A DNA stretch of 64,000 nucleotides from Bimuria novae-zelandiae CBS 107.79 (Eukaryota; Ascomycota; Dothideomycetes; Pleosporales; Didymosphaeriaceae). The notes under the pieces were generated by a model. That model ran no database searches. It worked only from the letters and a program-made list of their open reading frames with translations, and was not told where the DNA came from. The DNA lies in the NCBI GenBank assembly GCA_010015655.1, contig ML976676.1, forward strand, positions 70,987 to 134,986. The letters run 5' to 3'. Positions 1-11,056 of this stretch are shown here, piece after piece (position 1 is the first letter of the stretch; every line of letters begins with the position of its first letter). The position numbers and the translations under genes were made by a program.

Positions 1-3000
1 TCGTAGCCGGCCAGAATAGTGACAAGCTTTTGGGAAAACCTGGGTTTAGTGAGGCAGTCTACGAGTTCATCCATGGCTTCAGTCGCAAAGCCGCCCTCAG
101 CAAGACGGTACGCTTCATCGATGAACAAAACTTTGCCCAAAGCTTTCTCCAGCAGCTTCTGTACCTTTGGTCCTGTTTGACCAACATATTGACCGATCAA
201 ATCGGTTGCCGAGCATTCGATAACCTTGGCTTGCCCAATAAAACCCATATCATAAAATATCTTTCCCATTTTTTGCGCCGTTGTTGTCTTGCCAGTCCCT
301 AAGCAAGTTAATCTTCAATCCACGCGGCAGCGAGGGGAACTTACCTGGCGGACCCTTGAAAAGGAAGTTGAAGGGTATTTGCTCTCGAGGATCCATACCT
401 AAGGCTTTCATATTCGCTGCGGTTGTCTGATATCCTTGAAACTGCTCGATCAGAGTTTCACAGCCTATAACATCTCGGAAAAGTTGAGGTAGATTGGTCG
501 CAGCTCGTTCAGCTCTGTCGAAGTCGGGGTCAAAGTCAATGGCCTCAAACGTATCACGGTCTTTGACTTTGGCATTTGAGAGATGTTGTTGGTGCAAAGC
601 CTTCGCTCGATCGAGAATGATATCAACTTCACCAGCATTGCCGAAATTTGGCTTATTGCGAGCCCGCTGAAGCGTCTCCATAGCAACCTTTTTTGCTTGA
701 TCCGTGGCGTTGTAGCCGACGTCCTTGAGCTTCAAGTCCAAGATCTGTCGGAGTTCGCCATCATTGAAGTCTTCGAAGACAAAGGCGGAGTCCATCGGAA
801 AGCGCCGGGCTAGACCTGGATTTACGTCGCGGAACATTTCCTCCATTTGATCCTTGTAACCCAGAAGGAGTACGCATCTGTCCTCGCCTGGCGTGCTTTG
901 GACTTCGGCAACTATGGTGTCGATTACAGCGCCTTTGTATGGGTCACCTGCCGCCCCGGAAGCAAGCATATATGCCTCGTCTATGATCAACACCTTGCCC
1001 TTGGTCGCCGCTAGGATTCCTTTGGTTTTGCTTTCGGAGGCCCCGAGAACATCGCCTACGAAGTCTGCGGGATTTTTGGTAACCACTACGCTACGTTAGA
1101 GAGCGCCAGAAACGATGCGTATAATTCCACGAGTAGCATATGCACATGAAGCGGAGGCCAAGGTCGATGCTCATGCTTTGATGTGGCATCGTAAGTGACT
1201 TACCTTCGCCATTGGACAATAGGCCAATGTCCGCGAGTATGCGTCCGTATAATTTTGCCACTGATGTCTTACCAGTACCGGGTGAGCCAATGAAGCATTG
1301 GTTGAGGGAGTACTCCACAAGCGGCACCTCCTCTAGCTCCCGCTGGTAGTTCTCTTGGATTCCGTCGAGAAGAATGTGCACGCGATCCTTGACCGACTTC
1401 AGACCGATGAGCTTCTGTAGCCGCTTCCAGTCAGCATTATTCTGGAGCACAGTGGACGGCTCGGGTCCAATCAGATCCTCTTTCGTGAGTAGGAGGTCGT
1501 CTGGTTGACGTCGTTGCCTTCTTTCCTTCTGTATCCGCTTCGCCTGACGCCCTGTAATTTGCGCGACGCAGTTCTGGACATCTCGCGCATTCCCAAATCC
1601 ATCACGGCCCCGACTCCGGCCGATGCGGCGAGCAACTATGCGCGCGTACAAGCCTGACATCCCTTCCTCGAGCTTCATGTTGCCTTTGTATTTGGTCTTG
1701 ATGTATTGGCAGAAGATACGTTGCAGCTCCTGGCCGGTGTAATCCTGAAACTCCATTTCGACGGGTATACGGCTTGGTATGCCAGGATTATGTTCGAAGA
1801 ATGCTTCCATTTGCTTGTGGTAACCGGCAAGTACAAACACGACCTTTCCGGTAAGATTTTCAATCTCGGCCAGCAAGTAGTCCAGGACGGCCTTGCCACA
1901 GAAACTGTTTCCTGAAACGAGCTGATATGCTTCATCGATGAAGAACACACCGCCACCTTCTTCGAGAATTTTGTCTATGTGAGCTTTGCAGGCATTCACC
2001 CCGTCATTTGCTAGAGCGGAACCAGCAGTTTCGAAGAAACTATCACCAGCGAGAGCGCCGACACTGACGAGGAACTTCGCATAATGTCGCGCAACGGTGG
2101 TTTTGCCTTATCGTGTTAGCCCTGTGCCTGGAAAAGAAGTTCTCGCACTCACCAGTACCCGGGTTTCCCAGCAGCGTAGCCCCAAATCTTTCTTTTGAGA
2201 GAGAAATGCCCTGACGAAGGGCTGTATCCACTTTGTTCTTGATCTCCAGGAACTTGAGCTTTACAGATTCTAGCCCTAGCGCACTTTTAGCATCGACAAA
2301 GCAAGGCAGGGTCCTGGTTGTACTCACCTATCATATCCATCAGCGCATCTAGAGCTTCGATGTCTGCGCCCTCATGCTTCTTCAACCAGTCCCACTCGTC
2401 TTGCGCTTCGCTCTTATCCCAGTCAGGCATGGAGTCTTCTGCTGTAACATGAACCCTTGAGGCAGAACCATTGGGCGTAGGCTGCGTCACCGGCTTCGTA
2501 CTCTTGGATTCCGAATCCTGGCGATTAGCTGATGCGTTAGTTTGTGATGAAGCTTCCGAATTTGATGACACGTCATTGGAATTGGGCGTATTCGAAGCAG
2601 CTTCTTTGGCCTTGCGAGCTCTGTTTTTCATATTAGCAAGATCTTGCTTCTTCTGAGCTAGAACAGCCCGGCGATCTTCGTCCTCAGCCTCATCCAGGAC
2701 CAAACGTTTCTGATGTTCCATCTCGTCATCTAGCTCGGCCAGTTTTGCAGCATATTCTCGCTGTCTAGCTTGACGCGCCTGGTCCAAGTTGAAATCTCGT
2801 TGGCGCTTGCGCTCTTTCGCTCGAGCTTCGGCTTCGCACTTGGAACAAGTTCTTGAGCCTTTGTCTTGACAGTGATGGGATGTGGTGTGCTTTTGATCAC
2901 ACGTCGTCTTGACGATAGCGCGACATGTCATCTTCGAATGGTCTTGTAATTGGTGACAACGTTGCGGACACTTGTGTTGGTTGCAACTAAGCATTTTACC

Positions 3001-6000
3001 GCTAGATCTGATCAGTTGCCGTGCATCTTTTAGTGCCGGGAGGTATTTACCATGGTTCGGAACAGCCTCCGTCTGGGCATTTCTCGTCGAATGCTTCTTT
3101 CGTAGCAAGAAGAGCTTTCCTGTCTGGATGTTGCTCACATTGCACCGGAAAACCGTCATACACGTGTCCTTTGCGCTTTAATTGCTCCATTAGCGAGATC
3201 CAGACGTCCTTGCCTTTGTGGCTGCTCATAAAAGTCTCAGCATTCCCGATCATGATGAGACCGTCACGTGCCCGAGACAGGAGGACATTTACACGTTGCG
3301 GTGACTTCATGAAGCCGATGTCGCCTTGAGTATTGCTGCGAGTCAAAGATGCAATGACGATGTCACTCTCCTCGCCTTGGTAATTGTCTGATAAAGTTAG
3401 CTCATGCATATGCATGTTCCAATACCCTTGCCGAACACAGTGGTGCAGAATAGACAGTGTTCATACCTATTGTAGAAATTCTCAGCTGTCGCTTGGCTAT
3501 GTTAGCTCCCGCCGGATTCATTAGTCCCGCACGAATCAACTCAAACGAATCCAAGTCATTGAGTACTGGATCATTGTCTTCGCCAAGTCTTCGCACCAGC
3601 CGAAAGAGCTGACCGAGATAAGGAGTCAAGACGACGATTCGATCAGTACCGTATCCTTGTTGGCCCAGGTAACGCACACATTTGAGTACCATTTCGACTT
3701 CGTGTTCATTTTCTTTGCTCGCCTTGGCTCCTTCATCGCGGCGATCTGCAATGGTGTCGGCATTCAGCTCCGGGACGTTATGAGATACGAAGATTACATT
3801 GTCTTGGAAGCCGCGAAGAGACGGCCGACCCGCCGTATTGGGCGCATCTTGTAGCTCTGGGTAGGTGAGTGATCTGACGAGGGCTGAGATTTCTGGACGC
3901 ATTCTATGTTGTTCATTGAGAGTCGTATGCGGTACTCCAGCAAGGACCAAACGTTCAAACATCGAGACGTCAAGATTATAACCGTTGCCTTTTTCCACCG
4001 TCAAAGAATGGTTATTCACTTTAGGGCGGAGCTGTTTATGATCGCCGATCAAAACCAGCTGTTTCGTTTTGGGCGACAATGCAGTCAAAACGTGGCTTTC
4101 TAGAATCTCACCAGCTTCTTCCACGATGATAATACCAGGAAAAGCTTTCTGGATCTCGTCGGTGAATTTCGCAGCCCCCGTAGTAGTGCAACCAATGATC
4201 CGCTTTTGCATAAGCAGGTGACTCGTTTTCTCGTGGAAAAGCTTCTCAATCTTCTCTCGACATTGATCGTACTTCTGAGCCATATTGGTAATCTCAAATG
4301 CCTCGTCTTCTACGATTTCCTTGATCCATCGCGATCTCAAAGCAGCGCGGGCATTCGCTCCAAGCCCCCAGACTTGAGGAGATTGGTTCGCGACTTGCTG
4401 AAAGACACCTGGGCCTCTGCCATGAATCCACTGATTGAATAGATACAAGTCGTCCACAAGTCTTCCGCGGTTACCGATAACGGCCATGCCATCGTCGGTC
4501 ATTGGAATTTTGAAAGCATCGAAGAATTCGGAGTCATCGGAAAACTCCAAATGCTCCAGCAGAGCACGGTTGGTGATGCGTAAATTGAGATGGCCGGCTA
4601 TATGCGTCATCAACAAGTCGTGATACCCTTCGCACTCAGACTTTAGAGCTTGGAGCACGCAATAGGTCGTGTGGCCCATCCTGTATGTATTGTTCTGTTC
4701 AGAGATGCTCAACGCTTTTGTACTAGCGTTGAACTTTTGTCCGAGGCGCACAATGTTATTTTGTGGAATGCCGATGTCCTGCAAGTCTACCAAGAATTGG
4801 TCGAGGGCATGGTTGGTATATGTGAGGACGAGTATAGTCTCACTGGTATGATCATGCAGGATCTTGGCAATTAGAGCACCAATGAAAGACTTTCCAGTCC
4901 CAGGAGGCCCTTGGATGAGACTGACCTTCTTCGAAAGGCCAGTAAGTAGAGAATCGGACTGTGCCTCGTCAAGTTTGACGCTCTTCGTCGTTCCCACTAT
5001 ATGTTGGAGCTCTTGGTGCCCTTTCTGCCGAATTGCTTGAATGATCGAGGTTGGTTGGATTCCTGACAACGTTTCATTCGCCTCTGGGGTGAGCTCCAGT
5101 AGCTGCTCTTTCAACGGCATTTCCTTCATGTTTTGAAGGCATTGCAAGATAGGCTCATATGCAAAGACAGGCGTGTCAACCTGGACGAATTCGAGATCTC
5201 GCGAATATTTACTGACCGTGAGGAACTTTTTGAGCGCATCGGGATCAGCAATGCGTAGCTGGAGAACAGGAGGAATTTGCGCAAGCCTGTCCTCGTCGCG
5301 ATCAACGCTTGCGAAAGCCACAATCTGTCGATCATTGATCAAGCATCCAAGTGAATGATGCTTGAGGAAGTTCTTGTTCTCACTGGCATAACTTTTTCGG
5401 TCCTTGGAATTCTTGAACTGCTGCAGCTGGGGAATATCGCCGTTGCATCGGAGCTTGACACTGCAAAATTTGCGTCGAGTCTCGGTACCACCATCAACGC
5501 CGACAAACTCTAATCGCTTTATATGAACCTTGCGGCGGCCTTTTTTTGCGCCAATGGCGACCTGGTAGTCGTTACGCAGTTCACCAAGCAGATCCTCACG
5601 AAGCAGGCGAAATTGATTGTCTTGATGAAGAGGGCCACGCTGTGACTGCTCTTTCGACTCGATCGCATCTGCACGCCTGTAGAATGGCGTCTCCGTAGAA
5701 GAGAACTCATCGGGCGTAGGCAGTATCTTTATCTTCCGGAAGTCTGCGAAATCATTGTCGTGGCGCCCACCAGGCCCTTCTTCAGCACCATGAGCTGAAG
5801 CGTTGTCGAGAATCTTCTTGATTTTATAACCGAGATTTCTTACTTCCAACGATTCGGATCGGATGAGGGATTCACTTGCCGTGATGCGTTTTGCAGTCTC
5901 GTGGACATCAGGGAGGTCGTCCGATCTGCTGCCCAAGATTTTGACGAGGAGCCATGCGAACGCGATGGTGCCGTCTACCGACAATGTATGAGCCTGGTGT

Positions 6001-6147
6001 GCCTCAACCAGTGTGTTCCAGAATGTAGGGGGCTGCACAATTTGTTCAAGAATGCGATGGAGGAAGGCTCCTTCGTAGACCTGTTCGATGGACGGGTCGG
6101 CGAGGAACCGAATAGCCAAAGAAGCAGGGCCGTTCAGGAAGGCGCTA
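1..6147 (-). CDS. ZNFX1-like SF1 helicase with NFX1 zinc-finger region and three CbxX/CfxQ AAA domains; main part, interrupted 5' and cut by window edge
   Basis: Exons read on the minus strand: 6147-3467, 3387-3051, 2986-2328, 2275-2153, 2106-1204, 1085-345, 298-1 (runs off the window). All introns are GT..AG, 46-118 nt, and the phases join consistently. Domains in order: N-terminal region; SF1 helicase with Walker A GPPGTGKS, a VEEAGE box in place of DEAD, GDHKQLRP and NEQHRMRPE; the last helicase motif STIDNYQGEESD spans intron 1. Next come Cys/His-rich NFX1-type repeats (CSEPC, CPQRCH) and a charged coiled-coil stretch. Then follow three AAA modules of the CbxX/CfxQ type, each opening with IG and carrying a Walker A (GNPGTGKT, GSPGTGKT, GPPGTGKT) and a Walker B (FFIDEAY, LIIDEAY, LFIDEAY). 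The VEEAGE box and zinc fingers match the ZNFX1 family (fission yeast Hrr1 is a relative), which works with RNA silencing; that role is inferred here. There is no ATG in the first ~330 codons after the transposon. Confidence 0.9.
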
Positions 6148-8439
6148 CCCTGCCGAGACAGTCAGTGCGCCGCGACACTAACGCGCCACCCCAACACCAG
6201 CACCACAGCCAGCAACATGAGGCTGTAGAGTTTTATATAAAAGCTTTTATCGCGAAATTTTCTAGAGTTAAGATTTTATAGAGCTATAGAGGATTACTAG
6301 CTAGTTAAATTATAAATATCTACTTAGTGTTCTAATTATTTAGCCACTGCGCGATGCTGGCGCTAATAGCGTAGATATTACTATATTAACGCGTATAGAT
6401 GCCGGCGTAGGCTTCTTCCTCTTTATAATTATTCTAGCTTCCCTTTTTAGCAATTTTAAGACGTTTTTAAAGTCGTTATTAAGTCTTACGAGCCTGTTAA
6501 CAGAGGCGTTACTTAGTAGCCTAATTAGCTTTCTCCTTAGCGCGCGTATTTCTAGCTACCACACGCGCAATACGCTTCTCCTATAGTAGACAAGCTTTAA
6601 GCTACCTATTTACTATCTAGATCTCTCTCTACTTACTTTTCTAGAGTTGTAGTTGTTACTTTTTAGCCTTTTATTAGCTGAGAGAATCGCGCGCCCTCTG
6701 TACGTAGGCAGGTAACTAGAAAACAGATCCTCTATGCCACTTATCTAGCTGCTTAAAAGGTAGAGTCCTGCCCTTTATTTAACGCCATTTCTGGTTTGTA
6801 AGGGCTTCTCGTAGCCCCTAATTCTCATGCTCTAGGAGCTACTTTTATACAAAGATTAAGTATATAGTGCGACTCAGCTTCTTAGCCTTATTACCTCCCC
6901 CTGTATTAATAATAATCTTCAAAAGCTAATTAATTTTGCGCTAATTAGACGCGCTAAGTACTAAAGTAGAGCTTTTACGTAATCTCTATTCTAGAGACTT
7001 ATCTCTATTAAATTAACTAAGGATTAGTGTAGGATCTGGCGGCGAGATACCTATATACTTAAAAGCTTTAGTAATTAATTACAGCGTAACTAACGTTATC
7101 TAGGCCTTCTAGAATAGTGTAAAGAAGTCTCTTTTAGCGATTATTAATAGCCCCTAACTCTTATACAGGTATGCGGAGAGCTTGTCGGAGTAGGCGACAG
7201 AAAGAGACTTAAACACACAAACGTCTAGAGGCTACAGCGTATAAGTGGCGTAAGGGGGAAATATCGCAAGGAGGATCTTTTTCTAATTACAGTAGTCGAT
7301 AAAATCTATAGTAACGTGAGATCCATGCCCATTAAGGACTAGAAGTCACTACTACTATTAAGCCTTCTCCTTAGTATAGCAATTAAACACCTATTTTAGC
7401 TATTAAAGCCCTATCTCGTTGTTTAACTATCTAGAGGTTAATAAGGTAATAAAGACTCTATAAGAATTGACGTTAATTTCCTTAACCTAGCTTAATTATA
7501 GAGTCTTAGCGTTAGATCGATAGATTAATAATAGATTAATAGTAGATCTATCGGCGCATATACATGCAATGAGCGAGATCTACTCACGACTACCATTCTA
7601 GATAGATTACCTCACTTGGCGACTCTTATATATAGGCCTGTCGAAGATCCTTTTTGACCTGCCGGTGATGCCGAGTAGGAAGCCTTTTTCGTCCATATTA
7701 TAGGTATACTAAGGCTCTATGCCATACTTGTAAGCAGCCCAGAGATATATCACATAACAACACTAGTCTCATGAGTTAGCTCTATCTCTATATACGAGCC
7801 TCTGATCACTCCATGTACACACAACACAACACAGAACAACACACAGAGCAACTTAGACAATTACACACACAATATACTACCTTCACACATACCACCCACC
7901 TGCTTACAATACTTCATAATTTTCTCATATAGAAGCTCAAAGTAGAGCCTATATCTTGCGCCTGAATCAGCGTTGTGGCGATTACTATCCAGCCCAGTCG
8001 TCCATCGCGAGATTAGGGAGTCAGGGTAGCACCTAATAAAGCAATTAACCTATTATATAGAGACATCCTTTTTAGTAATAATTAATGCAAAGTTTTAAAT
8101 TATCTAACGCGTAGGGGGTAGACCTTTCTAAGTAAGACGCTGTATATACTATAGGAGCTTAGATTCTTATTATTAGTTAAGATTTTAGCAAGTCTATAGT
8201 AGCTATGTACGCGCCTACATGGCGCGTCTATGCCAGCGCGTTAATATTGACCGCACAACACCAAATTCTTCTGCAATTTTTCTATATAAGAAAGTTTCTC
8301 CAGGTTCTCGTGAGTCGATAGCGATGATTGCAGCCTCAATCGGATCCATATTGGTGGAGATGCGGCGCGTCAAAGTTGAGGTGCTACATCTGTTGGGGTG
8401 GCGCGTTAGTGTCGCGGCGCACTGACTGTCTCGGCAGGG
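6148..8439 (-). mobile_element. pogo/Fot1-like DNA transposon, 2,292 bp, inserted in the helicase gene
   Basis: Perfect 49-bp terminal inverted repeats lie at 6148-6196 and 8391-8439 and begin CCCTGCCGAGACAGTCAGTG. A TA target duplication flanks the element (6146-6147 and 8440-8441), as in Tc1/mariner and pogo elements. The interior is AT-rich with CpA/TpG depletion: the 60 bases from 6421 hold eight TA, one CA and no TG. The repeats and the flanking gene are not affected. The element carries a broken transposase on the minus strand. The perfect repeats contrast with the strongly mutated interior. Confidence 0.93.
6500..8349 (-). pseudogene. decayed pogo/Fot1 (DDE_1) transposase
   Basis: An ATG at 8349 opens MDPIEAAIIAIDSREPGE followed by a helix-turn-helix-like KIAEEFGVVRSILTRWHR, the usual N-terminus of fungal pogo/Fot1 transposases. 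The frame stops near 8218. Further along, NMDEKGFLLGI (first catalytic Asp, codon 7693-7691) and LVLNGHGSHVTIDFIDYC (second catalytic position, codon 7333-7331) are readable between stops. In the second motif the family Asp is Asn (GAT to AAT), a G-to-A change typical of RIP. It cannot encode an active enzyme. The C-terminal end is not clearly placed. Confidence 0.85.
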
Positions 8440-8441
8440 TA

Positions 8442-8656
8442 TCCCTGGAAAAGCGGAACGCCTTGGCCAGGGCGGTTAATCCGCTCGTCGCCGCGATGAC
8501 ACTTTCAACACATCTCGACGCGTCTTTCTGGGCACAAAAGGCTTCAAGGAATCGATTGCCATCTGCTGGACTTTTTAAGTCGCGATGGCCGTGGATCACC
8601 GCGTTGAAATGCTTGATCAGATTGTTGAGACGCTTATCAACCGTCCCGTTAGCCAT
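8442..8656 (-). CDS. 5' exon fragment of the ZNFX1-like helicase gene (start codon to transposon insertion)
   Basis: An ATG at 8656 opens a frame beginning MANGTVDKRLNNLIKHF that runs into the transposon terminal repeat at 8441. If the element 6148-8439 and one TA copy are removed, codon 72 (GAT, split by the junction) runs straight into the downstream exon: residues ...FSRD are followed by SAFLNGPASLAIRF. The frame is kept without any base change. This fragment is therefore the native N-terminus of the helicase. As it stands, translation would enter the terminal repeat and stop inside the element. Confidence 0.85.
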
Positions 8657-9246
8657 TTGTATGAGGGACCGTTGGGGGTAAACTCTGCAGTGAAGAGTAG
8701 ACGAACGCGATGTATATCAGAAAGCTTATGATAGGTAGTAACTCTGACCTAGATGCGCAGGCAACGGTCACAGAATATGTGAGAAAGAGCGTGGGGCAGT
8801 GTGAGGCAACGATATTCTCCCACGAGGGACACAGCAATGCAGCGGCAACATGTGGCGCAACTGATTGGAACACGCGCAAGAGTTGTATGTGCAGTGATGG
8901 CTGCCTGCATCACTCGGGACGCCTCCACGAATCGATGTTTGTCGAGCTGGGACTGTACCACCAGCGCGTGCAGTAAACACGCCACACCCCGCTCAGCCTT
9001 GCTTGCTCAGGCATCAATGCGGGCCTCAGCATACGGTTTCTATTCTTCATCCGAATGTACAACGGTGTTCTTGGTAAGCCCTTGACTCACGGCCAAACAG
9101 AAAAACGAAGCAGCATCTGTTCGTCCGCTCACCACCCCAGGAGACACAAGACCAAGGCTATAACAATACCACACCACCTGGACACCGTCCCCTCTAGTGG
9201 ACCCTTACGAAAGCACGATCATAGACACACTCAAGTCACGAGCAGC
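8657..9246. other. intergenic, divergent promoter region
   Basis: This lies between the helicase start (minus) and the start of the next gene (plus). Several short overlapping ORFs occur on both strands, but none resembles a protein or has introns or a partner. It is probably a shared promoter region. No specific site is recognised. Confidence 0.5.
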
Positions 9247-10701
9247 ATGGCCTACCGTTCATCCTTTGAAAGTGAACGAGGTGGGTTCACCCAACGCCGA
9301 GGAAGAGGACGCGGAGTTGGGCATCCTTTCCCCAAACGTACGGTCGTAATGCCAGACACTGTAAAACATCCTCTTGGAGACCTCTTGCAAACAATTTGCA
9401 TATCTGACCTGGACCACCCCACTGCACGCCCGGTGGAGAACACCACAATCACGGACTGCAATTAAGTCGCATCCTACAACTGGACCGACGCCAAATCCCC
9501 CATCATTCTAGTACCCGGTAAGCACTTCAATCGTTCATTTTGACTTATTGCTGACTCTTGGGAAGGCAAACCTCCTCTGTGGACGCCGCTCCGACAAGCT
9601 CAGCGTCTCAAGGAAGACAGTGGCGTGTTTTTCCGTGATCTCAACTCAGCGAAATACCCCGAATTTCCGACTGAGCCAGCAGTTCGCGCACTACTCGACA
9701 CCGATCCGATCTTCGCTATAGAGGAAGTGGACGTCTTTGCATGCGGAAGCACAATGGGTAACCTACTCCGCTTCGCCCGCTCAATTGAGAAGCCGTTCCG
9801 ATTCAACATCGAGCTCATCGGCACCACTGTCTTCTTTGTTCGCAAGGATAACGACCCACGAGAGATAATTGAGGGTGTTAGGGGATACGGTCACACTTTC
9901 CCTGAAGCGTACACTACCTGGGAGAGAGACGTCAAGGGTTCAGAAAGCCACCAGCGACTTTGTCGATACAAGTTCGGTGGCTTAGACTGCGTGGTACGCT
10001 TCGAGTGTGACGGCTACCTAGGCCATGGCTCAGGTCCGGCCCCAAGGTCGAACCCAGTAAGCACTCCCGCCGGGCTCCTTGACAGTCTTGTCGGAAGTCT
10101 TGATAACGTTACCGTTGGGCGACACATCAGCGATAGCAAAACCGCATTGACACTGAAGCAAAGTGGTGCAGTCGTCCCGCAGCACACTGTCTTCGACCTA
10201 AAAACACGCTCAGGCAAGTACAGGAAAGAGATCGACATGGAGGAGATGTATCCGCAGCTGTGGATCAAGCAAATCCCAAATTTTGTCGTTGCTTATCATG
10301 ACGGTTACGGAACCTTCCCTCTCCACGATATACATGTCAAGCAAGTCCAAGCCAATGTGCAGGCCTGGGAACGGCAGAATGAAGCTGCCATCCGGCGCCT
10401 AGCGGTACTGCTAAATAAGTTCGTCGAGATAGCAAAGAAGGAGGGCCCGGGTCTTCTTGAAGCCTACTGCCCGTCGGTCGATCGCTTGGAAATTCGTAGG
10501 CAACATGGAGAGGGCGTCCACGCCCTACCCCCAGAACTGATGGCGAGATGGACAGTTGAACTGGATCTTTCGGACCACGAGCACGATCATGAAAGCGAGC
10601 ATGGTGGCGTGCAACTCTCCTACGATTCGGACAGTGACTCTGAGAAAGATCTTACTGCTTGTGGGGAAGACTGTGGTTACTGTGGTAAGTGTACGTACTA
10701 A
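9247..10701 (+). CDS. conserved fungal protein, often auto-annotated 'geranylgeranyl pyrophosphate synthetase'; one in-frame stop
   Basis: Exons 9247-9517 and 9566-10701 with a 48-nt GT..AG intron; 469 codons. It begins with an Arg/Gly-rich stretch (RRGRGRG). The family-typical string ...ASYNWTDAKSP-IILVPG-KPPLWTP then follows, with DSGVFFRDLNSAKYP, a core with ACGSTMGNLLRF and YGHTFPEAYTTWE, and a C-terminus rich in Asp, Ser and His that ends CGEDCGYCGKC. From memory this matches a widespread fungal family named after prenyl synthases, but no DDxxD prenyltransferase motif is visible, so that name should not be taken as function. Odd point: TAA at 9463-9465 (codon 73) falls inside the conserved block and no splice sites would remove it. 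The gene is either a recent nonsense allele or holds a base error. Confidence 0.75.
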
Positions 10702-11056
10702 AACATACGATGTAGGTGACGTACATATGACAATGGAGATGATATACGTATTTGGCGGGCCTTCGCTTCCCTACGCTCCCTTTCCTCTACCCAATCATCC
10801 TCCTATATCAGACACCGCTTCCATTAGGACTTTATGTGGAAGATCCTCTAAGAGATCACAATTTTCCTTTCAGAAGCGGCTCAATCCATCTCTCCCATCC
10901 CGGCTGATACACGCTCTCAATTGTTGAGACCAAGAAAAGGGAGGTCAGATAGAAAATAACTAAATTAGATATTAAAATTTTTTAATCTAGTTATTTAGAT
11001 ACCCTTTTGCAAATTTGCTCGTTGCTTATACTCATGTGCTTCGATGGAAGTCCTGG
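10702..11056. other. intergenic between convergent genes
   Basis: These 355 bases separate two convergent 3' ends. An AT-rich stretch at about 10960-11000 could serve 3'-end formation for either gene. No gene is seen. Confidence 0.5.

Noticed and set aside
3402..6119. Start of the helicase at 6119
   Set aside because: The codon there is TTG and the frame runs back into the transposon repeat; the true start is the ATG at 8656 before the insertion.
8710..9085. Overlapping open frames on both strands upstream of the conserved gene
   Set aside because: No recognisable motif, all frames overlap each other, and the region fits a divergent promoter.
9247..10701. Prenyl synthase function for the conserved gene
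   Set aside because: No DDxxD motifs or other prenyltransferase signature; the database name appears to be a carried-over misannotation.
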